From Lentisphaera profundi (lineage in GTDB: Bacteria > Verrucomicrobiota > Lentisphaeria > Lentisphaerales > Lentisphaeraceae), in assembly GCF_028728065.1 (NCBI RefSeq), contig NZ_CP117811.1, positions 744,001 to 808,000 of the forward strand: a DNA stretch of 64,000 nucleotides. The letters are read 5' to 3'. The position numbers were made by a program, and so were the translations under genes. Shown piece by piece: positions 52,851 through 62,222 of the stretch; position 1 is the stretch's first letter, and each line of letters starts with the position of its first letter. The notes beneath the pieces were generated by a model. That model searched no databases and had not been told where the DNA came from. It worked only from the letters and a program-made list of their open reading frames with translations.

Positions 52851-53799
52851 CATTCAGTACATTTTGGTGCTTGTGCTATGCAGCTCATGTCATTTCCGTC
52901 AGTCGGTATATGAAATAGAGCAGGATAGTACGTTTGATCATCCTATGAAAGCGTTTAATCATGAGGCTTATAAAGACTATGATTATAAGATGACAATCAT
53001 CAGTGAAGAAAAGTTTGGTAGTGTCTTTGAATATGAACTCAAGGCCAAAGAGAGCTTAGTCATTGATGAAGAACGTTGGATAAACATGATTGTATATCTT
53101 AATGAAAAGCCTTCTGCTAAGTTACTTATAATCCAGCCTATTTCCAAGGGGAAATATCGAATAACGGACTACGTAGCAAGATACTTTGTTTCTAAGGGAT
53201 GGAATTGTTTGATTGTAAAAAGAGATAAGAGATATTCAAAAATACGTGAGCCAAGTCGGCTTAATCTTCAGTTATACGAGTGGGTTTTAGATAATAGATT
53301 AATACTTGATTTTTTATATGATAAAAAACCTTTTGAATTCTCGAAAGTTGCGATGTTTGGCATAAGTAAGGGGGCAATAAAAACAAGTTTAATCTTAGGG
53401 GATGATAAGAGGGTTTCTGCGGGTGTGATGGTGTTAGGGGGTGGTAATTTATCTGAGTTTCTTCCGGAGTCACAAGAGAGAGGTGTGAAGAAAGCTCGAT
53501 TAGCGTACATAGAAGAAAATGGAAGCGGTGTCGAGGCATTTAAATTAGCATTAGAAAAATCTTTAAGTATTGACCCCTTAGATATGGCCAAGTATGTAGA
53601 TGGTAGGAAAACCTTGCATGTTTTAGCTTATTTTGATACAGCCGTACCTTATAGTTATGGAAAAGAACTTTACCAAGCTATGCCGGGGGCAGAGCTATAT
53701 ACAATTTTGGCAGGGCATTATACTGCGATCTTGTACCTTCCTTTTATTCTTAATCGTAGTGAAGCCTTCTATCAGAAAAAACTAAGTCTTGGGCAATAG
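52834..53799 (+). CDS. Alpha/beta hydrolase lipoprotein
   Basis: 321 residues. The leader LVLVLCSSC suggests a lipoprotein anchored at about Cys19. The hydrolase nucleophile elbow is FGISKGA with Ser178. The domain is circumscribed by LLIIQPISKGKYRITDYVARYFVSKGWN (oxyanion side), written here in two parts: LLIIQPISKGKY then RITDYVARYFVSKGWN. A late DTAVP...GHYTAIL provides Asp and His candidates. The 17-base overlap with the C45-like gene implies the two exported hydrolases are made together. Substrate unknown. Confidence 0.8.
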   Translation: MNLRSSIQYILVLVLCSSCHFRQSVYEIEQDSTFDHPMKAFNHEAYKDYDYKMTIISEEKFGSVFEYELKAKESLVIDEERWINMIVYLNEKPSAKLLIIQPISKGKYRITDYVARYFVSKGWNCLIVKRDKRYSKIREPSRLNLQLYEWVLDNRLILDFLYDKKPFEFSKVAMFGISKGAIKTSLILGDDKRVSAGVMVLGGGNLSEFLPESQERGVKKARLAYIEENGSGVEAFKLALEKSLSIDPLDMAKYVDGRKTLHVLAYFDTAVPYSYGKELYQAMPGAELYTILAGHYTAILYLPFILNRSEAFYQKKLSLGQ

Positions 53800-54870
53800 C
53801 TTAAAGCTCTCGGTTAAAAACTTTATGCCGTTGATTTTTATACTTATGTAATGTTTTCCTGGGTAGTACTTGCGGACACTTCTCTTTTGAAAAGAATGTT
53901 TTTTTGAAATCTTTTTTTCTGAGTTTTTGTCTAGGACTTCACTGATTTTAAATACCTTAGTGCTATAGCTTGCGTTAGCTTTCAGATGCATGATTTCATA
54001 CTCGATGCGTATTAAGCCAAGAGCTTGTTCTTTGCTGCTTAAGGAGAATGAAAACTCTAAGCTACCATTCCAGTCAACACTTTCACTTAATTTAAAGTCA
54101 TCTACGGCAATATGTTGGGGTAGAGGGTAAGAAAATATTTTTAGAATTTCTTCATCGCCAGATTTTAATAAATTGCGGCTGGCGTGTTTTAGCATTTTAT
54201 CACAGTCAGAAGAAACTTTAGTATAGTTGAGGAGTACAAAATTCTTCAATAATTGCGGGTGATCTTTTCCGATGTCATTTAAGTTGTTGGCGACGGACCG
54301 GCGAACATATTCACTGGGGTCATTTTTTAAAACATTTAAAAGCTTTAGTAGCTTGGTGGGATCTCGCTTGAATGTGATTAATGCTTTCCCCCAAGGTAAG
54401 CGAGGACGATATCCTTCCGAAGCGAGACGTCGTACGTGTTCGTTTTTATCGTGAGCCCATATTAAAGCTTGAGCGAGCATTTGACTTGGGTATTTTTCGA
54501 TAAAGGGGCGCACGGCAAATTCAGACGTTGAATAGCGTGTCATTTCTTCGAGGCATTTAATTGAAAGTGATAGATCGTTTAATCCAAATTGCTCAATGAA
54601 GTCGGGGAATACACAGGCAGGGTAGCTAGAGAAATGAGCACTGACTTTAGTTAATACTTTAGCTTTTGATTTAAAAGTACCAGGCATTACTGAATTAAGA
54701 GCGCATGAGATTTTTTTCATACGTTCTTTTAAAGATAAATCATCCCATTCCTTACTCAAGCAATAATCAAGGAATTCAGAGGTCTTAAAGTCGCTCAAAT
54801 GTACACAGATATGAGCTGCAATTTGCTTAAGATAAGTTTCGTTATATGAGTCTTTTAATAATGTAGACAA
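53782..54870 (-). CDS. DNA alkylation repair (AlkD-like HEAT repeat) protein
   Basis: HEAT-repeat protein resembling the AlkD group that excises alkylated bases or binds damaged DNA. The TTG at 54870 (reading L/MSTLLKDSYNETYLKQIA) mimics family N termini and starts one base after the stop of the upstream small gene. A GTG 14 codons earlier (54912) would overlap that gene by 41 bases. EGYRPRLPWGKAL (about 152-164) is the family's signature, followed by DPSEYVRRSVANNLNDI (about 183-199). An extra beta-rich C-terminal domain (about 265-362) follows. Converges with the lipoprotein gene (18-base overlap). Confidence 0.82.
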   Translation of the reverse strand: MSTLLKDSYNETYLKQIAAHICVHLSDFKTSEFLDYCLSKEWDDLSLKERMKKISCALNSVMPGTFKSKAKVLTKVSAHFSSYPACVFPDFIEQFGLNDLSLSIKCLEEMTRYSTSEFAVRPFIEKYPSQMLAQALIWAHDKNEHVRRLASEGYRPRLPWGKALITFKRDPTKLLKLLNVLKNDPSEYVRRSVANNLNDIGKDHPQLLKNFVLLNYTKVSSDCDKMLKHASRNLLKSGDEEILKIFSYPLPQHIAVDDFKLSESVDWNGSLEFSFSLSSKEQALGLIRIEYEIMHLKANASYSTKVFKISEVLDKNSEKKISKKHSFQKRSVRKYYPGKHYISIKINGIKFLTESFKLLPKT

Positions 54871-54871
54871 A

Positions 54872-55168
54872 TTATTCGCAGTAAGGACAGCAATTCGCAG
54901 CAAGTTCTTCACTGCATTGGGAGCAGTACTTTAAGCTTAAACTTTCTTTTAAAAGTTTATCAATTTGCTGTTCTTCAATATCGGATAAAACTACTGAATC
55001 TAGTAGAGCATTGGTTTTCTTTTGCATACTTTGCCTTTCTTTAATGGCAAAGTTTTGAGCGTTCATTGTGCGGCTTAGATGAAGGTACGCGAAGGGACCT
55101 TTAGTTTGCTTAGTTTTTGGAGTTATGTTGGTAGGGTTTAGACTTGGACGGACATAAACATTTGGCAT
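54872..55168 (-). CDS. Small zinc-ribbon-tailed protein
   Basis: 98 residues, strong AAGGAG ribosome site before the ATG. The protein is mostly helical and polar, ending in CSQCSEELAANCCPYCE, a CxxC...CxxC cluster that probably binds zinc. No family recognised. Its stop is next to the AlkD-like start, so the two are probably co-translated and the small protein could help in nucleic-acid handling (inference from context). Confidence 0.75.
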   Translation of the reverse strand: MPNVYVRPSLNPTNITPKTKQTKGPFAYLHLSRTMNAQNFAIKERQSMQKKTNALLDSVVLSDIEEQQIDKLLKESLSLKYCSQCSEELAANCCPYCE

Positions 55169-55585
55169 AGTTCTCTCCTTATTTCACTGTGTATTTCTAA
55201 TGTATCCCAGCGGATATAAAAATACAAAACTAATAGCAGTGAAATGCGCTTAAAGAGGGGAGTATTATGAAGTTTTTCACTCGGATTTTACGTATTGAGC
55301 TTCTTAAGTTATTTGCTCAATAAAAAAGCGGCATGGGGGTGTCCTAAATAATTAAATTTAACCCATGCCGCTAGTCTGTAGGAACGAATTCCATTGGCTC
55401 ACAATAATAAAATGAAAAGTATTTCCACGCAAGGGTTCTGTTAATAAAAAATTAACATTTCTTGATGGAGGTCCATTAAAACTTATGGCGGAGGGCTTGA
55501 GTTCTAGGGGATTTTTCGGTTTGAATATCTTTGAGTAAGCCACTCATAGCCTTGATAGGGAACTTTGTTATTTTAGCTGAGAAAC
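55169..55585. other. Intergenic region with a long-loop hairpin
   Basis: GCGGCATGGG (about 55329-55338) pairs with CCCATGCCGC (about 55363-55372). On the minus strand a T-run follows, so it may end transcripts from the Nudix gene. Two tiny frames have plausible starts: an 18-codon plus-strand frame at 55267 (MKFFTRILRIELLKLFAQ) after GGGGAG, and a 23-codon minus-strand frame ending near 55482 (MSGLLKDIQTEKSPRTQALR...). Neither can be supported further. Confidence 0.4.
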
Positions 55586-56026
55586 TTAATTCTTTAAGTA
55601 ATTTAAAGCTTTGAAAGCATTTATTCGGAGCTCTTCTTCAGGGACATGTTGATCGAGTAAGACGGTATCAAACCAGCTGTATTCGTCGGCTTCAGTCAAG
55701 TTTAGTTTAAGGAGTGAGTCTTCGTTAATTATTTTAGCATAGTAAATGAAGTCGATATTATTTAAACCATGGGGATTATTCTCGACCTGTATATGGATTG
55801 GCGGGTGAATTATATTAATTGAGGGGTGTTCATTCAGTTTGTCCCCGAGCAATTCAATGTCAATGCCTACTTCTTCTTTAACTTCTCTAATGGCAGCCTG
55901 ATCCGGAGTTTCATGGCTTTCAATACAGCCACCCGGAGGAAGCCAGCGCTGGAGTTTTTTATGCTTGATTAAGAGCACTTTATCCTGTTTTAGTATAAAG
56001 ACGGCACAGGTATAGCGGTAAGACAT
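55586..56026 (-). CDS. Nudix hydrolase
   Basis: 146 residues, hydrolysing a nucleoside diphosphate linked to another group. The Nudix box is GGCIESHETPDQAAIREVKE then EVGI (about 32-55), complete with the REx2EE metal ligands. PPGG just before it and the KHKKLQRWLPP lead-in are typical of ADP-ribose/NUDT-like members. The substrate is not predictable. It is divergent from grpE-dnaJ. Confidence 0.88.
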   Translation of the reverse strand: MSYRYTCAVFILKQDKVLLIKHKKLQRWLPPGGCIESHETPDQAAIREVKEEVGIDIELLGDKLNEHPSINIIHPPIHIQVENNPHGLNNIDFIYYAKIINEDSLLKLNLTEADEYSWFDTVLLDQHVPEEELRINAFKALNYLKN

Positions 56027-56175
56027 TTGTATCTCCAGATAAATCTATTGAGTCAAAATTATATCCATGCGCGATTTTTTCAAAATAGTAGACGAAGCAA
56101 TGACTTGAATATTAGCTTGAATGAGGCTAAAATCGGCGACTAAAAATTATATTAAAATTTAAGGATTGAACCAAT

Positions 56176-56826
56176 ATGTCTGAAGATACAAAAGACCTTA
56201 ACGAAGAGCAACTTATAGATTCAGTGGAAGCTACTGAGGAAAATATTATCGAGAATGAAGTTATAGATGAACAAACTGAAGCAACTGAAGTGGATTCAGA
56301 AGAAAATGCGGAAGTGGTAGAAGAAGTTGAAGAGCCTAAGACAGCTGAAGAGATTATCGCTGATTTAGAACTGTCTTCATTGAGACAAAGGGCTGATTTT
56401 GATAACTTCAGAAAGCGTAGCATTCGAGATCAAGATGATGCCCGCCAAAGAGGAAAGATAAGTGTATTAGAGGACGTGCTCCCTGTATACGATACTTTTA
56501 AAATGGCAATGCAGGCAACGCAAATGGAGAATGTTAATTTAGATATGATTGTTCAGGGTATGAACATGATTCAAAATATGTTTGTGAAAGCCATGGATGA
56601 TATGGGTGTAGTGGATATAGATGCCCGAGATAAGAAATTTGATCCCAACATGCATGAAGCGACTTCCGAGTCGTTTTCTGAAGATGTTAAAGAGGGGGAT
56701 GTGCTTTCTCAAACACGCTGTGGTTATAAACTAGGCGAAAGATTATTACGTCCTGCAATGGTTGTCGTAAGCAAGGGTGCTGAGCCTGAAGAAGTCGATG
56801 AGATTATCGAAAGTGAGGAAGCGTAA
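56176..56826 (+). CDS. grpE: Nucleotide exchange factor GrpE
   Basis: Co-chaperone that releases ADP from DnaK. The acidic N terminus (about 1-60, nearly all Glu/Asp/Thr/Val) precedes the coiled coil. The family core [18 protein letters not shown] (about 74-91) and the C-terminal beta domain, [10 protein letters not shown] (about 155-164) and [21 protein letters not shown] (about 175-195, in two parts around GYKLG), are present. 216 residues. One-base overlap with dnaJ (TAATG). dnaK itself is not in the window. Confidence 0.95.
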   Translation: MSEDTKDLNEEQLIDSVEATEENIIENEVIDEQTEATEVDSEENAEVVEEVEEPKTAEEIIADLELSSLRQRADFDNFRKRSIRDQDDARQRGKISVLEDVLPVYDTFKMAMQATQMENVNLDMIVQGMNMIQNMFVKAMDDMGVVDIDARDKKFDPNMHEATSESFSEDVKEGDVLSQTRCGYKLGERLLRPAMVVVSKGAEPEEVDEIIESEEA

Positions 56827-57977
56827 TGTCTCAAGATTATTATGAACTTTTAGGAGTATCTCGTTCAGCCTCTGCTAGTGAACTCAAAAAAGCCTATAGA
56901 AAGCTTGCTGTAAAATATCATCCGGATAAGAATCCAGACGATGCAGTGGCAGAAGGTAAATTTAAAGAAGTATCAGAAGCATATGAGGTTCTTTCTGACG
57001 AAACTAAGCGTCGTCAATATGATCAGTATGGTCATGAAGGTTATACACAGCGTGGCGGCGGAGGCGGCGGAGGCGGCGGAGGTATGCATGGTGATCCATT
57101 TGATATCTTTAGTCAAGTTTTCGGAGGCGGCGGCGGAGGCGGCGGAGGTGGATCCAGTATTTTTGAGTCTTTCTTTGGCGGCGGCGGAGGTGGTGGACCA
57201 CAGCCAGGCGCAGATTTAAGAAAAGATTTTGAGCTTACTTTTGAAGAGGCAGTCTTTGGCTGTACTAAAGAAATATCTTTAACCAAGAATGAAGCATGTG
57301 AACGTTGTGACGCGTCTGGTGCGGAGCCTGGGTCCAAAATGACCACATGCCCTACATGTCGTGGCAATGGTCAGGTTCATGTTAAGCAAGGGTTCTTTTC
57401 AATTAATCAAGAGTGTCCTCATTGCCATGGAAGTGGTAAGAAGATTGAAAAGCCATGCAATACATGTCGTGGGAATGCAACTGTACGCAAAGAGAAAAAA
57501 GTTAAGATAGACGTACCTGGTGGTGTGGATACCGGTTCGAAAATGAGAATTAGAGGTGAAGGTGATGCTGGTGAGAAAGGTGCGCCAGCGGGAAATCTTT
57601 ATGTCGTTTTTCATGTGCGCAATCATGATATTTTTGAAAGAGATGGCGATAATATTTATTGTAAAATTCCCGTAAGTTTTTCAACGGCGGTATTAGGTGG
57701 TTCTATCGAAGTGCCGACCTTAAATGGCAAAGAAAATTTGAAAATCCCAGCTGGCACTCAGTCGGGAACTAAATTTCGCATCAAAGGTAAAGGTGTTAGA
57801 AATCTTAGAAGCCATGATACGGGACATCAGATTGTTACCATCATTGTAGAAGTTCCAACAAACCTTAACACTGAACAAAAAGATGCTTTGAAAGTTTTTG
57901 CAGATCTTTGTGGTGATAATGTGCAGCCCATGAAAGAATCATTTTTCGAGAAAGCTGGCCGTTTCTTTGGTGGCTGA
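56826..57977 (+). CDS. dnaJ: Chaperone DnaJ
   Basis: 383 residues: J domain with HPD at 32-34, then a very glycine-rich linker with three runs of six or more Gly (about 78-125). A zinc region of four CxxCxGxG-like repeats follows (about 158-225: [32 protein letters not shown]). The last repeat ends in Ala, not Gly. The substrate-binding beta domain is next. Stimulates DnaK ATPase and binds unfolded protein. Co-transcribed with grpE and followed by a terminator. Confidence 0.96.
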   Translation: MSQDYYELLGVSRSASASELKKAYRKLAVKYHPDKNPDDAVAEGKFKEVSEAYEVLSDETKRRQYDQYGHEGYTQRGGGGGGGGGGMHGDPFDIFSQVFGGGGGGGGGGSSIFESFFGGGGGGGPQPGADLRKDFELTFEEAVFGCTKEISLTKNEACERCDASGAEPGSKMTTCPTCRGNGQVHVKQGFFSINQECPHCHGSGKKIEKPCNTCRGNATVRKEKKVKIDVPGGVDTGSKMRIRGEGDAGEKGAPAGNLYVVFHVRNHDIFERDGDNIYCKIPVSFSTAVLGGSIEVPTLNGKENLKIPAGTQSGTKFRIKGKGVRNLRSHDTGHQIVTIIVEVPTNLNTEQKDALKVFADLCGDNVQPMKESFFEKAGRFFGG

Positions 57978-58002
57978 TCTTATACGTTCGATTGCTATCT
58001 TC

Positions 58003-58037
58003 AAACGAGTGACTCATTGAAAGTGAGGCACTCGTTT
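58003..58037 (+). terminator. Terminator after dnaJ
   Basis: AAACGAGTG (58003-58011) and CACTCGTTT (58029-58037) form the base of a hairpin extended by CTC/GAG inside; T's follow. Confidence 0.8.
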
Positions 58038-58147
58038 TATGTAGGGCTTAGGACTTATGATAGCGGATTTAAAAGCTAGCTAAATACAGCCTCTGAAAGG
58101 CTTGACTAAATGAAGAAATCTCCTAAAGGCCTTATTGGTGAATAATC

Positions 58148-59035
58148 ATGCTATATCCTAGAAAAAAGTTTCGAAAAATATACATAGAAATTAGTAACGT
58201 TTGTAATTTGAAGTGCAGTTTTTGCCCACAAACTGATTTGCAGAGACAGTCTGACTTTATGACGGTAGATTTTTTTCATTCATTGGTGAAACAGGTATCG
58301 CCCAAGGTCTATTTACTTTGCTTACATGTTATGGGGGAGCCTCTCAATCATCCTCAATTAAATGAAATGATAGATGTCTGTGAAAAAGAAAATCAGGCAG
58401 TCTCGATTGTAAGTAATGGTGTTCAATTAAGTGATGTAAATATTAAAGCCTTGCTAAATCCGACCGTGCATCAAGTTAATTTTTCACTGCAAAGCTTTGG
58501 CGATAATTTTCCTCAAGCGAGTAATAAAAATTATTTAAAGAGAGTTTTTCATTTTGTGCAACTGGCAACTGAGTTACGTCCTGATATGCATATTAATTTA
58601 CGCTTGTGGAATGCCGGGCATGATCAAAAGACAATAGCTCAAAACCGAGAAATCCTTGCTGAGATCGCAAGTTTTTTAAAATTAGATTTGGATGAATTAG
58701 CAAAGTTGAGCCTCAAAGGGCATCGTATAACGGGGAATATTTTTCTTAATTTAGCCGAGCGTTTCGAGTGGCCTGAAGTAGATGGACCCATCGTTGCTGA
58801 AAGAGGCTTTTGCCCAGCTTTGAAACATCAGTTTGCTATATTAGTTGATGGCACAGTTATACCCTGCTGTTTTGATCGCGAAGGAGTTATTAAACTGGGA
58901 TCCTGTAAAGAAATGAGTTTGGATGAAGTGTTAAGTGGTCCGCGATCCCAAGCAATGCGTGAAGGATTTATGCAGAATAAGCTTGTCGAGGATTTGTGCA
59001 AAAGGTGTACTTATCGTTTGCGTTTTAATTCTTAG
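58148..59035 (+). CDS. Radical SAM protein with SPASM domain
   Basis: 295 residues. The radical SAM cluster motif is CNLKCSFC (C19, C23, C26), preceded by IYIEISNV. MGEPLNHPQL (about 73-82) is the SAM-binding GGE-like motif. A SPASM-type C terminus carries CPALKHQFAILVDGTVIPCC (about 223-242) and CKRCTY near the end for auxiliary clusters. The substrate is unknown; peptide or cofactor modification is usual. Anaerobic sulfatase maturation uses related enzymes, but this one lacks enough specific signature to call it that. Confidence 0.85.
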   Translation: MLYPRKKFRKIYIEISNVCNLKCSFCPQTDLQRQSDFMTVDFFHSLVKQVSPKVYLLCLHVMGEPLNHPQLNEMIDVCEKENQAVSIVSNGVQLSDVNIKALLNPTVHQVNFSLQSFGDNFPQASNKNYLKRVFHFVQLATELRPDMHINLRLWNAGHDQKTIAQNREILAEIASFLKLDLDELAKLSLKGHRITGNIFLNLAERFEWPEVDGPIVAERGFCPALKHQFAILVDGTVIPCCFDREGVIKLGSCKEMSLDEVLSGPRSQAMREGFMQNKLVEDLCKRCTYRLRFNS

Positions 59036-59058
59036 AAAACGTTCGAATAGTGAAATGC

Positions 59059-59759
59059 TTATGAGTTAGGTAAGTAATGCTCTAGTATGCACTCGGATCG
59101 TTTTATTGATTTTAAGGTCCAATCAATTTTGGTGTCTAAAGTTTTTTCTGAATTCAATTGATAGGGCACTTCTTGCTCAATGAGTTTATTTCTCAATGTT
59201 GAAAGAGATAAAGCGGAAGCAACTGATACATTAAAACTTTGAATGAAGCCACTCATGGGTATGTACACCATGTAATCAGCAAGTTCATGTGCTTCTTCGC
59301 TCAGTCCAGTTAATTCAGTTCCAAAACACAAGGCGAGGGGCTGGTCTACTGGTAGTTCATCGATAGTTATAGAGTCGGGGCGTAGACTGGTTGCACATAT
59401 TTTATAGCCTTGATCTTTTAAGGATTTGAGGCAATTACGTGTGTTGTTCTGACTCTCTTCATTCCATGCTTTAATATCGAGCCACTTATGTGCCGACATA
59501 GAGATTTCTTTGTTGGCTGCGAAATCATTATTATTTTCGATAACATGTATGTTTTGTATGCCAAAAGCATCTGCATTTCTTAAGATAGCAGATGCATTAT
59601 GTTCTTGGTAAAGATTTTCCAAAACAAGACAGATATGCTCGGTTCTTTGTGAGCACACCTTATCAATAAGCTCAATACGATCATTAATTAAATGAGATTG
59701 AAGCTTATCGAGTAAAGATTTTTTTGGGTATGGGTTAAAGCACTTAAAGACTGAGTCAT
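59059..59759 (-). CDS. trmH: TrmH-type tRNA 2'-O-methyltransferase interrupted by an apparent frameshift
   Basis: SpoU/TrmH knot methyltransferase, probably of tRNA G18. Motifs: NASAILRNADAFG, LCFGTELTGLS and YIPMSGFIQSFNVSVA. The ATG at 59759 directly follows the TAA of the upstream gene and reads MTQSLSALTHTQK. At a run of seven A (59719-59725) the frame must shift by -1, or gain one A, to continue KSLLDKLQSHLINDRIELID and DKVCSQRTEHICLVLENLY, which is the family's normal N-terminal region. A GTG at 59658 would give a truncated 199-residue form; intact length is about 233. Sequencing error, recent mutation and programmed slippage are all possible. Confidence 0.8.
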
Positions 59760-61694
59760 TTATTTAGTCATGTAAAAGTAAATGCCAACACCTAAGAGTA
59801 GGAGAAGATTAAAGATGCCAATCTTTATTTTGATTGCTTTTGATTTGACTCTAGTTTCTTCGTCAAGCTTCCTTCTCATATCTGAAGTTAAACCAGTTTT
59901 AGCGCGAGGGCGCTCAGTCTTTGTTTTAGGTTTTTTAGTGCGAGTTGGCTTATCACCATTTGCTCCAGGAGCTTGATCACCTGTACTAGTTTTCTTTGTG
60001 CCTGCAGTTCTTCTATGTTTTTCGGAATCAGTGTTCATGCCGGTTCTAGTCTTGGGGCCACCTTTTGCAGTTCTTTTTCCTTTTGAGCCGACGGCTCCCT
60101 TAGCACTAGGAGGACGTTTCTTAGTAGGAGTTTTTGCGCCATCTTTACTACCAGGGGGACGTTTCTTAGTAGGAGTTTTTACGCCATCTTTACTGCCAGG
60201 GGGACGTTTTTTAGTTGGAGATTTTGCACCATCTTTCTTATCCTCAGCTTTAGCGTCGTCTTTCGTGGCCTCAGCTTTAGCGTCGTCTTTCGTGGCCTCA
60301 GCTTTAGCGTCGTCTTTCTTGTCATCAGCTTTAGGATCTTCTTTCGTGGCATCAGCTTTAGGATCTTCTTTCGTGGCATCAGCTTTAGCGTCGTCTTTCG
60401 TGGCATCAGCTTTAGGATCTTCTTTCGTGGCATCAGCTTTAGCGTCGTCTCTCTTGTCATCGGCTTTAGCGTCGTCTTTCGTGCCATCGGCTTTAGCGTC
60501 GTCTTTCGTGGCATCAGCTTTAGCGTCGTCTTTCGTGGCATCAGCTTTAGCTTTTTCAGCAGCGATACGAGCTTCTTCATCTTTCTTAGCTTTTTCAGCA
60601 GCGATACGAGCCTCTTCCTTAGCCTTAGCTTCGGCGATAATACGAGCTTCTTCATCGGCCTTAGCTTTTTCAGCAGCGATACGAGCCTCTTCCTTAGCCT
60701 TAGCTTCGGCGACAATACGAGCTTCTTCATCTTTCTTAGCTTTTTCAGCAGCGATACGAGCCTCTTCCTTAGCCTTAGCTTCGGCGACAATACGAGCTTC
60801 TTCATCGGCCTTAGCTTTTTCAGCGGCAATACGAGCGTCTTCTTTAGCCTTAGTTTCAGCAGCAATACGTGCAAATTCAGCTTTTTCAACGGCAATGCGA
60901 GCGTCATTTTCAGCTTTAGCTTTTTCAACGGCAATGCGAGCAAGTTCAGCTTGTTCGGCAGCGACGCGAGCCTCTTCTTCGGCAGCGTCGGATTCAGCTT
61001 GTATGCGTGTAAATTCAGCTTCAACTTTAATTCTTTCTGCTTCGATTTGACGCTTTTTCTCTTCTAAGTCTAAGCGTTGTTTTTCCAAGGATGGAGTTTG
61101 GCTGACTTGAGCTGTGCTGAAAGTAGGTGCATTTGAATTGAATGAAGGCGCGCCAGTAATGGTCTCCGCAGAAGACATGCTTCTGGCAGTAGTAGGCGAG
61201 GCAAAACTCGGAGCCCCCATTGGTGCAGGAGCACTTCTTCGTGTATCAGTTTTAGAAAATGCAGGAGCCCCGGGGTTTGTTGAAGCATTGCCAGGATTTA
61301 AAAGGTCGTTATTTACTGGTTGCGCGACTTTGAGCTTACCTAGTTTTTTTGCAGTTGCAACGGGGGTGTTAAGAGGCATGAGGTTATTGCTAGTCTCAGT
61401 TTTCTTTACTTCGGGTTGCGTTGCTTTCATCGCTTGTTTGAGTAAATCTTGTCGGGAGAATGAAACTGTAATAGTTTCACGCATATTACCCGTGCTTTTA
61501 TCAACTTTTTTCACAGAATTCGTTTGGAACATTTCGATGTCAGAGTCAGGATCTAGAGCATCTAAAAATTGATCGGGGTTTTCAAAAATAATATTTAATC
61601 CACAAGAACCACAGTGGGCTTCCTTAGAATTATTGACAAAGGGAACGTGACCGGCACAGCTAGGGCACGAGAATTCAAAAGTTAGTTCAAACAT
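59760..61694 (-). CDS. Zinc-ribbon protein with long Ala/Glu/Lys coiled coil and low-complexity repeats, tail-anchored
   Basis: 644 residues. A zinc ribbon (C10, C13, C28, C31) is followed by a Ser/Pro/Ala-rich linker, then a long coiled coil of repeated EEARIAAEKAK/EEARIVAEAKAK units (about 205-385). Repeats of DDAKADATK type follow (about 390-480), then KTPTKKRPPGSKDG repeats (about 487-525), a Lys/Arg/Thr-rich part and one C-terminal membrane helix (about 620-641). It is probably anchored by its tail with the ribbon in the cytoplasm; role unknown. The tandem DNA repeats make length variation likely. Its stop abuts the trmH ATG. Confidence 0.78.
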   Translation of the reverse strand: MFELTFEFSCPSCAGHVPFVNNSKEAHCGSCGLNIIFENPDQFLDALDPDSDIEMFQTNSVKKVDKSTGNMRETITVSFSRQDLLKQAMKATQPEVKKTETSNNLMPLNTPVATAKKLGKLKVAQPVNNDLLNPGNASTNPGAPAFSKTDTRRSAPAPMGAPSFASPTTARSMSSAETITGAPSFNSNAPTFSTAQVSQTPSLEKQRLDLEEKKRQIEAERIKVEAEFTRIQAESDAAEEEARVAAEQAELARIAVEKAKAENDARIAVEKAEFARIAAETKAKEDARIAAEKAKADEEARIVAEAKAKEEARIAAEKAKKDEEARIVAEAKAKEEARIAAEKAKADEEARIIAEAKAKEEARIAAEKAKKDEEARIAAEKAKADATKDDAKADATKDDAKADGTKDDAKADDKRDDAKADATKEDPKADATKDDAKADATKEDPKADATKEDPKADDKKDDAKAEATKDDAKAEATKDDAKAEDKKDGAKSPTKKRPPGSKDGVKTPTKKRPPGSKDGAKTPTKKRPPSAKGAVGSKGKRTAKGGPKTRTGMNTDSEKHRRTAGTKKTSTGDQAPGANGDKPTRTKKPKTKTERPRAKTGLTSDMRRKLDEETRVKSKAIKIKIGIFNLLLLLGVGIYFYMTK

Positions 61695-61709
61695 AATAAG
61701 AGGGAGTCC

Positions 61710-62222
61710 TTAGGTGTTGCAGCTGATGATTTTTTCGTAGGGAAGTCGAAGAGTTTGCTCTTGCCCCTTGGGATTAATAGTCTGTATGACGAGAAGTTGT
61801 TTTTGTATTTCAATTATAAATTGAGCGGTAATAATACCTTGGTCAGTTTCAAAAATAAAGGGGCCAGCACGATGGCCGCTTTTATCAGTGGGGTATTGTT
61901 TGAAAAAGTCTTCATTGATGTCGATAGCAATGTCCAGTTCAGGGATGTCGTCATCCTCTTCTTCTTCGGAAGCAATGCTGCTGACAGTAGCGCTGGCTTT
62001 GAGTTTATTTTTCATTGAGCCAAAAATAAAAATTGGGTAGACTATAGGTAGAATTAAACCTAGGAAAAAATGGATAACATAGGTATGCCCCCGTTTTTCT
62101 GCAATTGTAGAAGAAAGGGCCGCGGAGTAAATGATAATAGTTATCATTATAAGAAGGACGATAAGGAGGCCCCAATTGAGATCGTTTATATTAATCTTTT
62201 TTAATTCATTCACTGCTATCAC
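61710..62222 (-). CDS. Small membrane protein of unknown function
   Basis: 170 residues with two membrane helices (about 18-38 and 49-69), then an acidic linker (EEEEDDDIPELD, about 88-99) and a C-terminal domain (about 105-170) predicted to be beta-rich. Family not recognised. It precedes the zinc-ribbon repeat protein by 15 bases and probably heads that operon with trmH. Confidence 0.7.
   Translation of the reverse strand: MIAVNELKKININDLNWGLLIVLLIMITIIIYSAALSSTIAEKRGHTYVIHFFLGLILPIVYPIFIFGSMKNKLKASATVSSIASEEEEDDDIPELDIAIDINEDFFKQYPTDKSGHRAGPFIFETDQGIITAQFIIEIQKQLLVIQTINPKGQEQTLRLPYEKIISCNT

Noticed and set aside
58148-59035. Anaerobic sulfatase-maturating enzyme for the three sulfatases
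   Set aside because: Radical SAM and SPASM cysteines are present, but the gene is far from the sulfatases and lacks features I could tie to that subfamily.
59998-61050. 350-residue plus-strand reading frame full of Ala and Ser
   Set aside because: It is the antisense shadow of the Ala/Glu/Lys repeat region of the minus-strand protein; low complexity keeps it open.
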